From assembly GCA_007695035.1 (NCBI GenBank), contig REEO01000073.1, forward strand, positions 1 through 49,686: a DNA stretch of 49,686 nt, written 5' to 3'. The notes below the pieces were generated by a model. The model was not told the origin of the DNA. It did not search any database and saw only the letters and a program-made list of their open reading frames with translations. Positions 8,218 through 16,955 of the stretch are shown one piece after another. The DNA is from Saprospirales bacterium (GTDB lineage Bacteria; Bacteroidota; Bacteroidia; Chitinophagales; Saprospiraceae). The position numbers were made by a program, and so were the translations under genes. Every line of letters begins with the position of its first letter. Position 1 is the stretch's first letter.

Positions 8218-10500
8218 CTATTTCCCACTCCTCCGCTCCACCCACCTTAAAATGGATGGGATCATGAGCAGGTCGAATGCCAAGGCGCTTATGAGGGTTG
8301 AGCTGATAAGCAATCCCACTGTAAAAGAAGGGGGGTTTTGGGAGAAGAGTAGCACCAAAAAGCCGAAAAACAGAACCACCGTAGTCAGACACAGTGCCTT
8401 TCCTGTTTCCCGGAAAGTCCGGATGAGGCTCTCCTCCACCCCGTAGCCTCGCCCCCTCACGAGGCGGTACTTGGCGAGAAAGTGAATGGAGTCGTCCACC
8501 GCTATTCCAAAAACAATCGCAAAGACAATACTCACACCGGCTTCCAATTCAATTCCAAACCAGCCGAGCAGTGCAGCGGCAAAGATCAAAGGGAAGAGAT
8601 TGGGTAATAGTCCGGCAAGCAGCATCAGTGGTTGTCGAAATAACACCATCATCAAAATACTTACCAACAACACGGCCAGTCCGAGGCCCTGAATCAGGTT
8701 TTCGCGCACATACTGTGCATTTTTATCGATAATCAGTCCAGTGCCGGTAATTCTAAAATCCGCCCGCTCGAGATCCATTTCGCGATCGACAAAATCCATG
8801 ATGGAGTTGCTGATGGTCTGTATAGAATCGGCTCCAACATCCGAAATATTGGCTGAAATACGGGCCCGCATTCCGTCGGGAGAAGTCAGCACATTGGGTT
8901 CGAGTGCCCGAGCTAGTCGGCTGAAACGCTCCAACTCCTGAAAAGTCTCCTCCTCGGGGGGAAATTCCTCTTCCCCCATGAGGTCACCCCGGCTGAATTG
9001 ATAGAGCAGACGGTAAAGTGCTGCTGGAGAGGAAACCGAGCGGATGTCCTCATACTCTCTGAAATGCATCTCCAGCCGGTTTATTTCTTCCAGTGCCCGG
9101 TAATTGTTCACCCCCAGATCGTCCATGTAAGTGACGGCAATTTCAAAGGGCCTGAATCCGAAGTAGTGCTCTTCAAAAAAGTGAAAGTCCTCCGTTACTT
9201 TTTCACCCCGGGGAAGGTTTTCCTCTATTTTATAGTTGGTCGTTATTTGGGTGATTCCAATAACGCACACAACAATGACCAACCCTCCAACTCCCCATAT
9301 GGCTCTGGTTCTCTTTAGACTGAAGCTGTAGAGCCAGTTCATCGCATTGTACCAAAAATAACGCCCCCGGTCATCCCTCAAAAGGCGGGAAGTGGGTGTC
9401 AGACTGAGCCAAATGGTAGTAAACAACACCACGGTTATGTATGCGATCAGCACTCCGGCAGCGGCATTCACGCCAAACTCCCTGATGGGTGCTATCCGAC
9501 TAGTGAGCAGTGATGCAAATCCGATGGCGGTGGTGACTGAGGTCATGAGCGTAGCTACTCCAATCTCTTTAACGGTGGCATAAACCGCACTGTCAGGCTT
9601 CCTGCCCCTGGAAATTTCATCCAGATATTTGGTAGTGATATGTATTACGTCAGAGGTGCCCACAATGATCATAATAACGGGGTACAGCGCTGCCATTACA
9701 GAGAGCTCCCTGCCGGTGATGGACAAAAAGCCGAGAAACAAGAGCAGCGATATGGCAATGGAAACCAGCGATATGAGCACCACATTCCAGCGGCGAAACA
9801 GGAAAAACAGGATAATACTCACCAAAATGCCCGATATTATGGTCGAGCGGATCAACTCGACGAGCTGGGACCGGCTGATTTCTACTTGAAAAAATGCCCT
9901 GCCCAGTCCGTGCCAATCTTCTAAATCCGACTTTTCAATCTCACTCCGGATAATCTCCAGTAGCTCCCCGGATTGATCAATAGTCAGATTGTCGATGGTT
10001 TTTATAAACACCAAACTACTGGCTGCCCGCTCATCAAGCAACCTACCCCTGAACCTATCACTGCTGAAAATCAAAGTGCTATCCTCCTGAAATCGCTCGG
10101 GCTGGTCGAGATGCACCAGAGGCCGCGAACCAATCCCAAATGGCGTGCGGTACGGAAGGCGAATATCCGGTAGTGAGAGGACTCTGTCCACATAGGGAAA
10201 CGCTCTTGCGCTCTCCGCAAAATCCGCCACCCGCCTCAGATAGGTACTGTCAAAAATAGTGCCCTCCGGTGCGGTAAATGCGATCAATAGGAAATTGTCA
10301 TCCGTTTCAAAGTCCTCGATAAACTCGAGAAAAAACTCCAGGTCTTCATCGCCCTCGGGAAAAAACTTTTCGAAGTCGAAATCAAACCGGAGCTGCATTA
10401 TCAGTGGAATACAGGCCAGGCTCAACAGGGTAAAACCTATGAGAATGGCCGCTTTGAGTTGGCCGGGAATGTGGTAATCATTGTTTTGCACGCATATCAA
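8218..10500 (-). CDS. MMPL/RND-family exporter
   Basis: Large inner-membrane transporter of the RND superfamily, hydrophobe/lipid exporter (MMPL) type, 760 aa. It has the duplicated layout: one TM helix, a large periplasmic loop (about 40-210), five TM helices, then the same again (TM near 400, loop about 425-615, final five TM helices). The second half contains GIAVDDSIHFLAKYR, and the first TSDVIHITTKYLDE, the usual TM4 regions with acidic residues for proton relay. No ATG is available: the frame opens at a TTG (10500) with a GTG at 10491. Both flanks carry repeats. No membrane-fusion or outer-membrane partner is next to it, which is common for MMPL proteins. Substrate unknown; lipids, hopanoids or pigments are possibilities. 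Confidence 0.88.
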   Translation of the reverse strand: MICVQNNDYHIPGQLKAAILIGFTLLSLACIPLIMQLRFDFDFEKFFPEGDEDLEFFLEFIEDFETDDNFLLIAFTAPEGTIFDSTYLRRVADFAESARAFPYVDRVLSLPDIRLPYRTPFGIGSRPLVHLDQPERFQEDSTLIFSSDRFRGRLLDERAASSLVFIKTIDNLTIDQSGELLEIIRSEIEKSDLEDWHGLGRAFFQVEISRSQLVELIRSTIISGILVSIILFFLFRRWNVVLISLVSIAISLLLFLGFLSITGRELSVMAALYPVIMIIVGTSDVIHITTKYLDEISRGRKPDSAVYATVKEIGVATLMTSVTTAIGFASLLTSRIAPIREFGVNAAAGVLIAYITVVLFTTIWLSLTPTSRLLRDDRGRYFWYNAMNWLYSFSLKRTRAIWGVGGLVIVVCVIGITQITTNYKIEENLPRGEKVTEDFHFFEEHYFGFRPFEIAVTYMDDLGVNNYRALEEINRLEMHFREYEDIRSVSSPAALYRLLYQFSRGDLMGEEEFPPEEETFQELERFSRLARALEPNVLTSPDGMRARISANISDVGADSIQTISNSIMDFVDREMDLERADFRITGTGLIIDKNAQYVRENLIQGLGLAVLLVSILMMVLFRQPLMLLAGLLPNLFPLIFAAALLGWFGIELEAGVSIVFAIVFGIAVDDSIHFLAKYRLVRGRGYGVEESLIRTFRETGKALCLTTVVLFFGFLVLLFSQNPPSFTVGLLISSTLISALAFDLLMIPSILRWVERRSGK

Positions 10501-10560
10501 ATAAAAATAGTGCTGCTTTTGTTTGAGGAACAGGTCACATTGGGGTCATTGTTTAGTTGG

Positions 10561-10615
10561 CAGTAGGCAGTTCGCAGTAGCAGTCGGCAGTTCCCAGTCG
10601 GCAGTGGGCAGTATG
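10561..10615. repeat. CAGTNNG heptad tandem array
   Basis: About eight CAGT words in succession (CAGTAGG CAGTTCG CAGTAG CAGTCGG CAGTTCC CAGTCGG CAGTGGG). The period is 7 bp with one 6-bp unit. A second array starts at 10708. Confidence 0.85.
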
Positions 10616-10707
10616 TCATTGCCTGAGATTAAGGTTGACATTAAAACCTTATGCGGCTTGGCGCTGGATTCGACAGGCTCACCACATCGCTTGGCGCGAA
10701 ACCCAAT

Positions 10708-10752
10708 AGTAGGCAGTTCGCAGTAGCAGTGGGCAGTAGCAGTGCGCAGTTT
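10708..10752. repeat. Second CAGTNNG heptad array
   Basis: Same word family as 10561-10615 and same orientation, about six units. The roughly 92 bp between the arrays contains TTCGACAGGCTCACCACATCGC, which resembles sequence at 15307-15330. Confidence 0.85.
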
Positions 10753-10902
10753 GTTGATGTCTAAATAGCGTTGATCGGTTTTGGTCAACTAACCAAAGGA
10801 AAGTAGCTTCATGGTTCAAAGTCAAAGTCCACGGGACAACAAACCAAAGCATAGAAACACCCTAAGATTCAAAAGAGAGTTCCCAGTATATTCATTGCCA
10901 CA

Positions 10903-10938
10903 ACTCAACTAAAAATTAAGAATTAAAAACTAAGAACT
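10903..10938. repeat. AARAAYT heptad array overlapping a stop codon
   Basis: Repeating words such as AAAAATT AAGAATT AAAAACT AAGAACT with 7-bp period. It overlaps the 3' end of the leftward T9SS cargo gene and supplies its stop codon and last residues. Confidence 0.75.
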
Positions 10939-11849
10939 ATCTGCGCTCCATAAAAAATACGCTCAGCACTCTCCTCCGGATACAACTCAATGTGATAAAC
11001 CCCGGCTGGCAAATGACCTATATCCAAAGTAAACTGCTCCTGCAGATGACTCAGCTTTTGCCGAAGAACTGGGCCCGAACGTATGTCGATGATCTCCAGC
11101 GTCCCTTTTGTGAAGTCCTCCGGTATTTCCAGCGTCAGTGGTCCTGAGGTGGGATTGGGGTAGGAAATAATTTTATTGAAATCCAGATTTTGTTTGTTCA
11201 CATGTGAGGCAGGGTCAACGATGACCTCCCAAATAACCTCCAGATCAAAAACACAACCGGCAGCATCGGTTACCTCAAGATGATATTTAGTTGTCGTATC
11301 GGGCCAAACTGTAGGGGCCGGTGAATGAATGTCAGAAATGTTGTAATCCGGACTCCATACATAGCTTAGTGGTTCAATACCTCCACCAACCGAAGATCCG
11401 ATAGTAGTCTCTTCTCCTTCCTTTATCTCCACTTTGGTGTCCATGGGATCAATCCCGAAGTTTGAGAATGAGACCTGAATACTGTCCATACATTGGTTGC
11501 CCTCAGCATCCTCCACAAAAACGTAAAAGACTACTGGGCCGTCCAGACTATAAGGTTCTATTACTTCAGGATTCAGAATTGTTGTGTCATTAAGAAAAAA
11601 AGTGGCAGTAAGGGGATCCAGTGCGCTAATCCCACTGTAGTGCTCAGCCTTCCAACTTATATTATAGGGTGGTGTTCCTCCTGTTACATTGGCTTCTAAC
11701 TCATTCTTGGTCAAATCTCCAAACATCCCTACACAGACCACTATATCATCTCCTGCATTTACCGTGCACTGACTTGATACCGGAAGGGTAAAAACAAGGA
11801 ATGGTAAAGTCAGGACGAAATAACTGAGGTATATAATTGAAATTTTCAT
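10923..11849 (-). CDS. T9SS type A sorting domain protein with PKD/SprB-like modules
   Basis: Secreted protein of about 308 aa. A signal peptide (ending near SSQC) is followed by two Ig/PKD-like modules (NVTGGTPPYNISW and SSVGGGIEPLSYVWSP), the type found in SprB-like adhesins. The C-terminal T9SS sorting domain begins at YPNPTSGPLTLEIP and includes LPAGVYHIEL. It should cross the outer membrane by T9SS and stay on the surface or be released. The ATG at 11849 is preferred over the TTG at 11855. It lies 24 bp downstream of another T9SS cargo gene in the same direction, so they form an operon. The last residues IVLSF and the stop lie in a heptad repeat array, so the terminal beta strand may be altered. 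Ligand unknown. Confidence 0.85.
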   Translation of the reverse strand: MKISIIYLSYFVLTLPFLVFTLPVSSQCTVNAGDDIVVCVGMFGDLTKNELEANVTGGTPPYNISWKAEHYSGISALDPLTATFFLNDTTILNPEVIEPYSLDGPVVFYVFVEDAEGNQCMDSIQVSFSNFGIDPMDTKVEIKEGEETTIGSSVGGGIEPLSYVWSPDYNISDIHSPAPTVWPDTTTKYHLEVTDAAGCVFDLEVIWEVIVDPASHVNKQNLDFNKIISYPNPTSGPLTLEIPEDFTKGTLEIIDIRSGPVLRQKLSHLQEQFTLDIGHLPAGVYHIELYPEESAERIFYGAQIVLSF

Positions 11850-11873
11850 GATCAAAATATTTTATTCTGAAAA

Positions 11874-13529
11874 TTAATGTTTTATAAGTACATCTGTTTG
11901 AATCAATTCGGCTCGCTCATTTAATATCTCAAGATACAACATTCCAGAATATGACTCATTTAGGTTCAAAGGTTCAGTAGAATATTGGCTTACTCTGTCC
12001 AAAAGTCGGCCTGATGAATCAAAAACATTGATAATCAACAAAGTAGTTTCGTCTAATGCATCCTTCATGAATACGCTACCCGAGGTTGGGTTGGGATAAA
12101 GCAAAAACCTCCTTTCCTTATTTAAATCAATTAATCCCAAATCACGGGTATCGGTTAAGTACACTTCAAACCCACACTCAGGCTGCTCAGAGGGACAGGG
12201 GTCGCCATTCAGGCGAAATGCCCAGCTTTTATTTTGACCTGTAAAATTCCCGTGTTCATCTTTTACATCATAAATGCCTCGACCCATTATACTGCCGTCC
12301 GATAGTTCATGTACTAATTGACAAGACGACGGTCCTGTAAACCCAAATTCGTTAAATTCAATCAATGCATACTCCCATAACATTTCTCCGGTACTTCCAT
12401 CCAATTTTATTAGATAGGGTGCATTGTATCTCTCCAAAGAGTCTGGTTTGTGAGGGATGGTATCGGTAAAATAATTAAATTCGTGGAGATTGGGGTAATT
12501 AAAATGCCAGTTCAATCTTCCACATCCCAATATATCACCCTCAGCCGTTTCGGTCATCCGAATCAATTGCTTCTTACCATACGGACTGAAGCCAACCTGA
12601 TTAAATCGCCAATTAAATTTTCCCTCATCATTAATGCTGATAACTTCAAAATCAGCCCCGTTTTGAATTTCAAACCCCTGGTGATTGTAATCTTGCCGAT
12701 AAACCATCTGGCCATTTTTCATCATAAATCCAAAAAGATAAAGCAAATTAGAGGAGCTATCAAGGGTATCCAGATAAATAAAAACTTGCTCCCCATCAAT
12801 ATTATATTTTAAAAAGCCTTTAGGACTATTGAGAACATTTGGGAAGTCTTCACTATACTCTATTCGGTGGACATTGAAAAAAACCGTAAGCAATCCATCC
12901 TCTCCAGCATAAAGGAACCTGGGGTTAACACCCTCTGCTTCAAAGGGGTACTCATTCTCCTGTACGTGTTGCAATTCCATTGATTCCTTGTTTATCCAAA
13001 GCAGGAAGTCCTCCCATCCGTTATTGGGATCTAACTGAGTCAAACAACTTACCACGAGATAGTCTTTGTATTTAACAATCGACGATTCCAGGTAAAAATC
13101 TACATCCAGATTGAGGGTATAATCGTGGCGACTAATCAATTCAAGGGAGTTTTTATTTAAGACCAGAATGTACAGTTTAGGATCTTCCCCCCACCTTCCA
13201 TCATTGGAAACGATGTAAATCTTATCACCGATTATAGTCACAGGATTATACTGAATGTTCAATACCAAATCATTGTAGGTCACTTCATTTATAATGTTTC
13301 CATCCTTATCCATTCTTCCAATAGTAGTACAATAGTTATAATTATCGAAATCAATGAAGTTGCAGACATTTTCAGCAAAATAAACAAGAGTGTCGTTGTC
13401 CAGAAGTGAATGTTTCACCCAACTGTAATCATCCAATCCATCCGGATCCCATACCTTGGAAAAGTGGACTTGAGAGGTTAATGATCCACAATAGGCAGAA
13501 AATAAAATAATGACTAATATCTTTTTCAT
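11874..13529 (-). CDS. T9SS type A sorting domain protein, propeller-like
   Basis: Secreted protein of 551 aa with a signal peptide (MKKILVIILFSAYCGSLTSQ). The body holds repeated beta-strand motifs such as IKLDGSTGEMLWEYAL and ISINDEGKFNWRF, suggesting a beta-propeller of the PQQ/NHL sort; no catalytic residues are recognisable. The C-terminal sorting domain starts at LLYPNPTSGSVFM and contains INVFDSSGRLLDRV, typical type A. It heads a two-gene operon with the PKD-like cargo gene. Surface or extracellular location is expected through T9SS, whose plug and SprE-like proteins are encoded in this window. The role is unknown. Confidence 0.85.
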   Translation of the reverse strand: MKKILVIILFSAYCGSLTSQVHFSKVWDPDGLDDYSWVKHSLLDNDTLVYFAENVCNFIDFDNYNYCTTIGRMDKDGNIINEVTYNDLVLNIQYNPVTIIGDKIYIVSNDGRWGEDPKLYILVLNKNSLELISRHDYTLNLDVDFYLESSIVKYKDYLVVSCLTQLDPNNGWEDFLLWINKESMELQHVQENEYPFEAEGVNPRFLYAGEDGLLTVFFNVHRIEYSEDFPNVLNSPKGFLKYNIDGEQVFIYLDTLDSSSNLLYLFGFMMKNGQMVYRQDYNHQGFEIQNGADFEVISINDEGKFNWRFNQVGFSPYGKKQLIRMTETAEGDILGCGRLNWHFNYPNLHEFNYFTDTIPHKPDSLERYNAPYLIKLDGSTGEMLWEYALIEFNEFGFTGPSSCQLVHELSDGSIMGRGIYDVKDEHGNFTGQNKSWAFRLNGDPCPSEQPECGFEVYLTDTRDLGLIDLNKERRFLLYPNPTSGSVFMKDALDETTLLIINVFDSSGRLLDRVSQYSTEPLNLNESYSGMLYLEILNERAELIQTDVLIKH

Positions 13530-14320
13530 AAAAGATTACAATTAAATTAACATCGGGAACAGGATTTTCTTCCCAATTCTATTTTTTTGGCAAATGATTA
13601 TACCATTACCTTCTTTAAAATTGTCCGGGCAATGCATTACAGATGCCTTTACTCCTGAAACCATTACAACAAAAAGGGTTTAACGAGGAAAATAGGATGT
13701 GCTAAGGTCTCATATACCCACGACACCAAAACATCCACGAACGACAAAAGGAGGAATATCTCAACTCCTTCTGTGACGATCCAAAATGCTTTCTATTTGG
13801 TGAAGCGGTGACCATAGTGTTACAACGTTAAATTGATTATTATTACAAAACACTTACAACAAATATAGGAATAATGCAGGACACGCAACCACAATTTCAT
13901 GGGTAGTTTACGCATTTTTTTTTTGAAATTATTATACGCTGCTTTTCAGATACTTGTGCGGATGGCCTGTTGTGTTAATTTTTTATGAAGTCATAAAAGG
14001 AGACTCTTGCATCCTCACCGATTGGATATTTGCTGAAATCGAATTCAGTGTAAACATTTGATCTCCAGGTCTTCGGGCTACAAACTATATCATTAAGATG
14101 GAACTAGTGCACTAGTCCGAAAACCACAAATTATAAAAACGGCTATACTCCACCCATATATCTTTATCGCAGTTCACAATGTTCCGCTCACAATCTCACG
14201 TTTTCCAAAGGCAATGCCAGTTTGCAATAGACAGTGGACATTACCCCAAAAAAAATCAACCAAATACAACCACCCATTGTTGGAAGGGGGGAAATTAGAA
14301 AACGACAAAAACCAGTGACA
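13530..14320. other. Long AT-rich spacer with a perfect palindrome
   Basis: Nearly 800 bp without a supported gene, between a leftward and a rightward gene, so promoters of both are expected. It contains the perfect 14-bp palindrome ACTAGTGCACTAGT at 14103-14116, several T-tracts (for example 13915-13924) and, near the end, CAGT/CAAT heptad-like words at 14168-14235. A 29-codon in-frame extension upstream of the phosphatase ATG is not believed to be translated. Confidence 0.5.
14103..14116. promoter_or_regulatory. 14-bp perfect palindrome, possible operator
   Basis: ACTAGTGCACTAGT is fully self-complementary. It lies about 205 bp upstream of the phosphatase start. A regulator-binding site is possible but no cognate regulator is adjacent. 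Confidence 0.3.
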
Positions 14321-14842
14321 ATGAACAAAGCGACAATACTCCTCACCATTCCGGCAATACTGTGTCTTTTTTGCGCCTGCGCAGAAGAGAGGAAGGAGAC
14401 GGAATTCTATTTGGTGAGGCATGCAGAAAAAGAAGTTTGGACGAATCCGGATACTACGGTGACTTACAATCCCGGGCTTTCTGAGGAGGGAATTGCCAGA
14501 GCTGATAAATTTAAGGAGCTCATGGCGGATAAGGAGGTGGAGGTTATTTACTCGACGGAGTATGACAGGAATATGGGCACTGTTCTACCGCTGGCAGAAT
14601 ATGCGGGGATTGAGATAAAAAATTATCACTGGTACGAATGGCAGGATATGTTGGATGAGATCGAGCGGGAGCATTTGGGCGCGACCATTGTCATCTGCGG
14701 ACATGGCGATAATCTGCTGCCCATAGTTTCAGCGCTGGGTGGCACCCCTCCACAGGACAGTCTGGGAGACCATGAGTACGACAAGATTTTTCACCTTATT
14801 AAGAAACGGGACAGTACCTACACTCAAACAATTGTTTTTTGA
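14321..14842 (+). CDS. Histidine phosphatase family lipoprotein
   Basis: Phosphoglycerate-mutase-like (histidine phosphatase) domain, 173 aa. The phospho-accepting motif RHAEK is at residues 33-37 with nucleophile His34. ICGHGDN carries the second catalytic His, and TEYDRNMGT corresponds to the substrate-binding region. An N-terminal hydrophobic segment ends in LFCAC, a plausible lipobox, so the enzyme is probably exported and anchored. I chose the ATG at 14321 because it places the signal sequence at the N-terminus. The substrate cannot be predicted. The gene stands alone between two repeat-bearing spacers. Confidence 0.85.
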   Translation: MNKATILLTIPAILCLFCACAEERKETEFYLVRHAEKEVWTNPDTTVTYNPGLSEEGIARADKFKELMADKEVEVIYSTEYDRNMGTVLPLAEYAGIEIKNYHWYEWQDMLDEIEREHLGATIVICGHGDNLLPIVSALGGTPPQDSLGDHEYDKIFHLIKKRDSTYTQTIVF

Positions 14843-15102
14843 TCGATGGGTATGGGGCAGCTAGAAGTTCCACCTATTTTATTTATTTGCGATTAAATGA
14901 ATATTGCGTAATTTAAATATTATGCTATCACTTCTTCATTGTTCATCGGTGATTTAACCTAAATTTCAACCTGGAATAAATGGGAGCCACTGTATGTATA
15001 TTAGTTTCATTGCATGTATCATTTCTCTTCTTACTTTTTGTCCATGCCACTTCGACTGTCATTCAGTGCATCGCACAAAAAGTAACAAAAAAGGCGCGGC
15101 CC

Positions 15103-15120
15103 CACCCAAAGCATAGGGTG
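15103..15120. repeat. CACCC-GGGTG hairpin of the dispersed element
   Basis: CACCCAAAGCATAGGGTG, a degenerate relative of the CCCCAAAGCSTTGGGG hairpins at 27711 and 49569. It is followed by GGGGGCAGGC, which is also next to the 49569 copy. Confidence 0.6.
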
Positions 15121-15480
15121 CAGGCCAAAGTCTAGGGGGCAGGCTTATCATGTATTTGGCTAAAAAATGCATTCCTCACCTCTTATGTAACAAAATTCAT
15201 GATCAATCCCTTCCCAAACTTGTTTGACTCACCGCAGAGGCCGCCATGAACGCAGAGAAGATCAAGGAGAGTATTAAATATCATTATATTCTCTCAGCGG
15301 CTTTATTTCGACAGCAGCTCAATACATCGCTCAGCTAGCTTTGGGAACTCTGCGGTGAACCCTTTAACTCAGAAAAAATAAACTCCACAAGTATTTATTC
15401 CACCGAAATCTGTTGTTATTCTTATGGTGCTATATTTATTAATACTGCGGGACTAAAAGCTGACAAACTCGAACATCCAA

Positions 15481-15530
15481 CCCTTTCTTAACGGTGAGAA
15501 ACACATTTTTCTTAACGCCAAATCACGCAT
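15481..15530 (-). repeat. Dispersed repeat, inverted copy
   Basis: On the minus strand it reads TTTGGCGTTAAGAAAAATG, then TTTCTCACCGTTAAGAAAGGG, nearly identical to the plus-strand sequence at 49604-49644. Confidence 0.8.
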
Positions 15531-15671
15531 TCTACCAATTTGCTTCTCAATACCCAACACACTCTATATTTTAAGGGAGGACCAATGCGAAACTTGGGTT
15601 CCATCCCTAAGATTAATAAGGTCGTTTGGAAAGAAGAGTCCGAAAATGCTCCGTTGAAGAGAATTTATTTC

Positions 15672-16955
15672 TCACCGCTTACTGTTGGTTACCATTCCGA
15701 GGCCAATCACCCGGTCATGCCGGGAACCAAAGGGCCGATAGTATAGCAGGATGTAATAATCATTGACTGTCTCGAAAAGATTGCCCTCAAATTCATCCAG
15801 ATCGAATGCATCTGTTCCCACTGGACTGGTTGCGTAAGCGTAATCGTAATAACCCTGTTTCATCTTGATTTCCAGGTAGTAAAGTCCCTCATCATCATCA
15901 AAATTCATCCTGTATCTATCCCGAATATCCATATCTGAAAATCCTCCAACTACAAAAACCTCGTGGTCGTAGAGAGGCAGGGATGATCTGAGGGTCAAAA
16001 AAGGAAATACGTAGTCACTGGTGATATGCGGGTCGCTGTAATCGCGATTGTCAATCACAAAGCGGCCGTTGAAATCGTGGATGGTGGAGTACGACCTTCG
16101 GGATCGATTGTCATCGGTTCGCATTACAATTTCCACTCCATCGTGATAGTGCTCAATACTATGTATCCGCTCTGCCCTGAACCGGGTCGTCCGCAAGTCC
16201 ATGGGACGGAATCCGCGCCCTCCGGGAAACACCAACCGCCCTCTGTAATCAAAACTGATGTTATCCCCGGAGACATACCTAGGGCTGATTTGGCACTGGG
16301 CACCTTCCCACCACCCGTTTTGCAAAATACAGGCGCGCAATTCATCTCTCGGATTGCTGAGTAGGTAATTTTTTTGTGAGACAATGAAATTTATCTCCTG
16401 ATGCGTTCGGGATTGGGCTAGATTGATGGGCCGAACAATCTCACCTGCAATGCTCAGCAGGGGTTCATAAACGACAAACCGACGCGTCAAAACCAATGGT
16501 TCTTCCAATTCCGGATCAAAAATCTGCAGGAGGTAGTTCCCGGAAACAATGGGTCGGAAATTGCGATTGGGAATGCGGAGAGAGTAGTGGGTGTAAGGGA
16601 CAATAGTACCCCTTGAAAATTCGTAATCGAATATTTCTTCCATATCAAAGCCGTCGATGTACTCAGACTTTTCCAATGAGGAGGGTTTCCAGTCGGCATC
16701 GCAGTGGACAATGGTATAAAAATAGCGCTTTACATCAGCCTCCAGATCGTCAAAGCGAAATACGAGTTGGCGATCGCTATCCAAGGGGATTGCAGGGAAG
16801 CTCAAAGGGTCATTAGAGGGATAAAGTTGGACTGTTTTAATGTAGTCTTTAAAAACTTCGTCCTTGTTATGACCCATTTCAATCTGACCGTAGAGACTGA
16901 AGGTCATTCCACACAGAAGGATACAGGCAACAATTTTACGGCGGATTGCATTCAT
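15672..16955 (-). CDS. Type IX secretion system plug protein (DUF5103)
   Basis: Matches the DUF5103 family, described as the plug that closes the periplasmic side of the T9SS translocon SprA. About 427 aa. A signal peptide (MNAIRRKIVACILLCGMTFSLYGQ) leads to a beta-rich body with the conserved YTIVHCDADWKPSSLEKSEY region and the C-terminal NDYYILLYYRPFGSRHDRVIG. I chose ATG 16955 because it overlaps the mpg stop as ATGA and starts directly at the signal sequence; upstream in-frame starts would lie deep in mpg. The overlap implies translational coupling with the DNA-repair gene. Together with the SprE-like protein at 21577 and two sorting-domain cargo genes it supports a working T9SS. Confidence 0.88.
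   Translation of the reverse strand: MNAIRRKIVACILLCGMTFSLYGQIEMGHNKDEVFKDYIKTVQLYPSNDPLSFPAIPLDSDRQLVFRFDDLEADVKRYFYTIVHCDADWKPSSLEKSEYIDGFDMEEIFDYEFSRGTIVPYTHYSLRIPNRNFRPIVSGNYLLQIFDPELEEPLVLTRRFVVYEPLLSIAGEIVRPINLAQSRTHQEINFIVSQKNYLLSNPRDELRACILQNGWWEGAQCQISPRYVSGDNISFDYRGRLVFPGGRGFRPMDLRTTRFRAERIHSIEHYHDGVEIVMRTDDNRSRRSYSTIHDFNGRFVIDNRDYSDPHITSDYVFPFLTLRSSLPLYDHEVFVVGGFSDMDIRDRYRMNFDDDEGLYYLEIKMKQGYYDYAYATSPVGTDAFDLDEFEGNLFETVNDYYILLYYRPFGSRHDRVIGLGMVTNSKR

Larger units (their letters stand above)
14843..15671. repeat. Spacer with nested inverted repeats
   Basis: No gene is supported over about 830 bp. The outer pair: a copy of a dispersed element at about 15100-15186 (plus) and another at 15481-15530 (minus), both matching 49569-49644. 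The inner pair: TCACCGCAGAG at 15229-15239 and its exact reverse complement at 15348-15358. Between the inner arms lie CGCAGAGAAG and a fragment TTCGACAGCAGCTCAATACATCGC. This arrangement resembles a composite, non-coding mobile or palindromic element. Confidence 0.7.

Noticed and set aside
9640-9924. Antisense frames inside the MMPL gene
   Set aside because: Shadow frames of an unbroken 760-codon transporter gene.
10561-10752. CRISPR array
   Set aside because: The units are only about 7 bp with no unique spacers of 25-40 bp, and no cas genes are present.
15540-15746. 68-codon rightward frame
   Set aside because: Half of it is antisense to the end of the T9SS plug gene, the rest is spacer.
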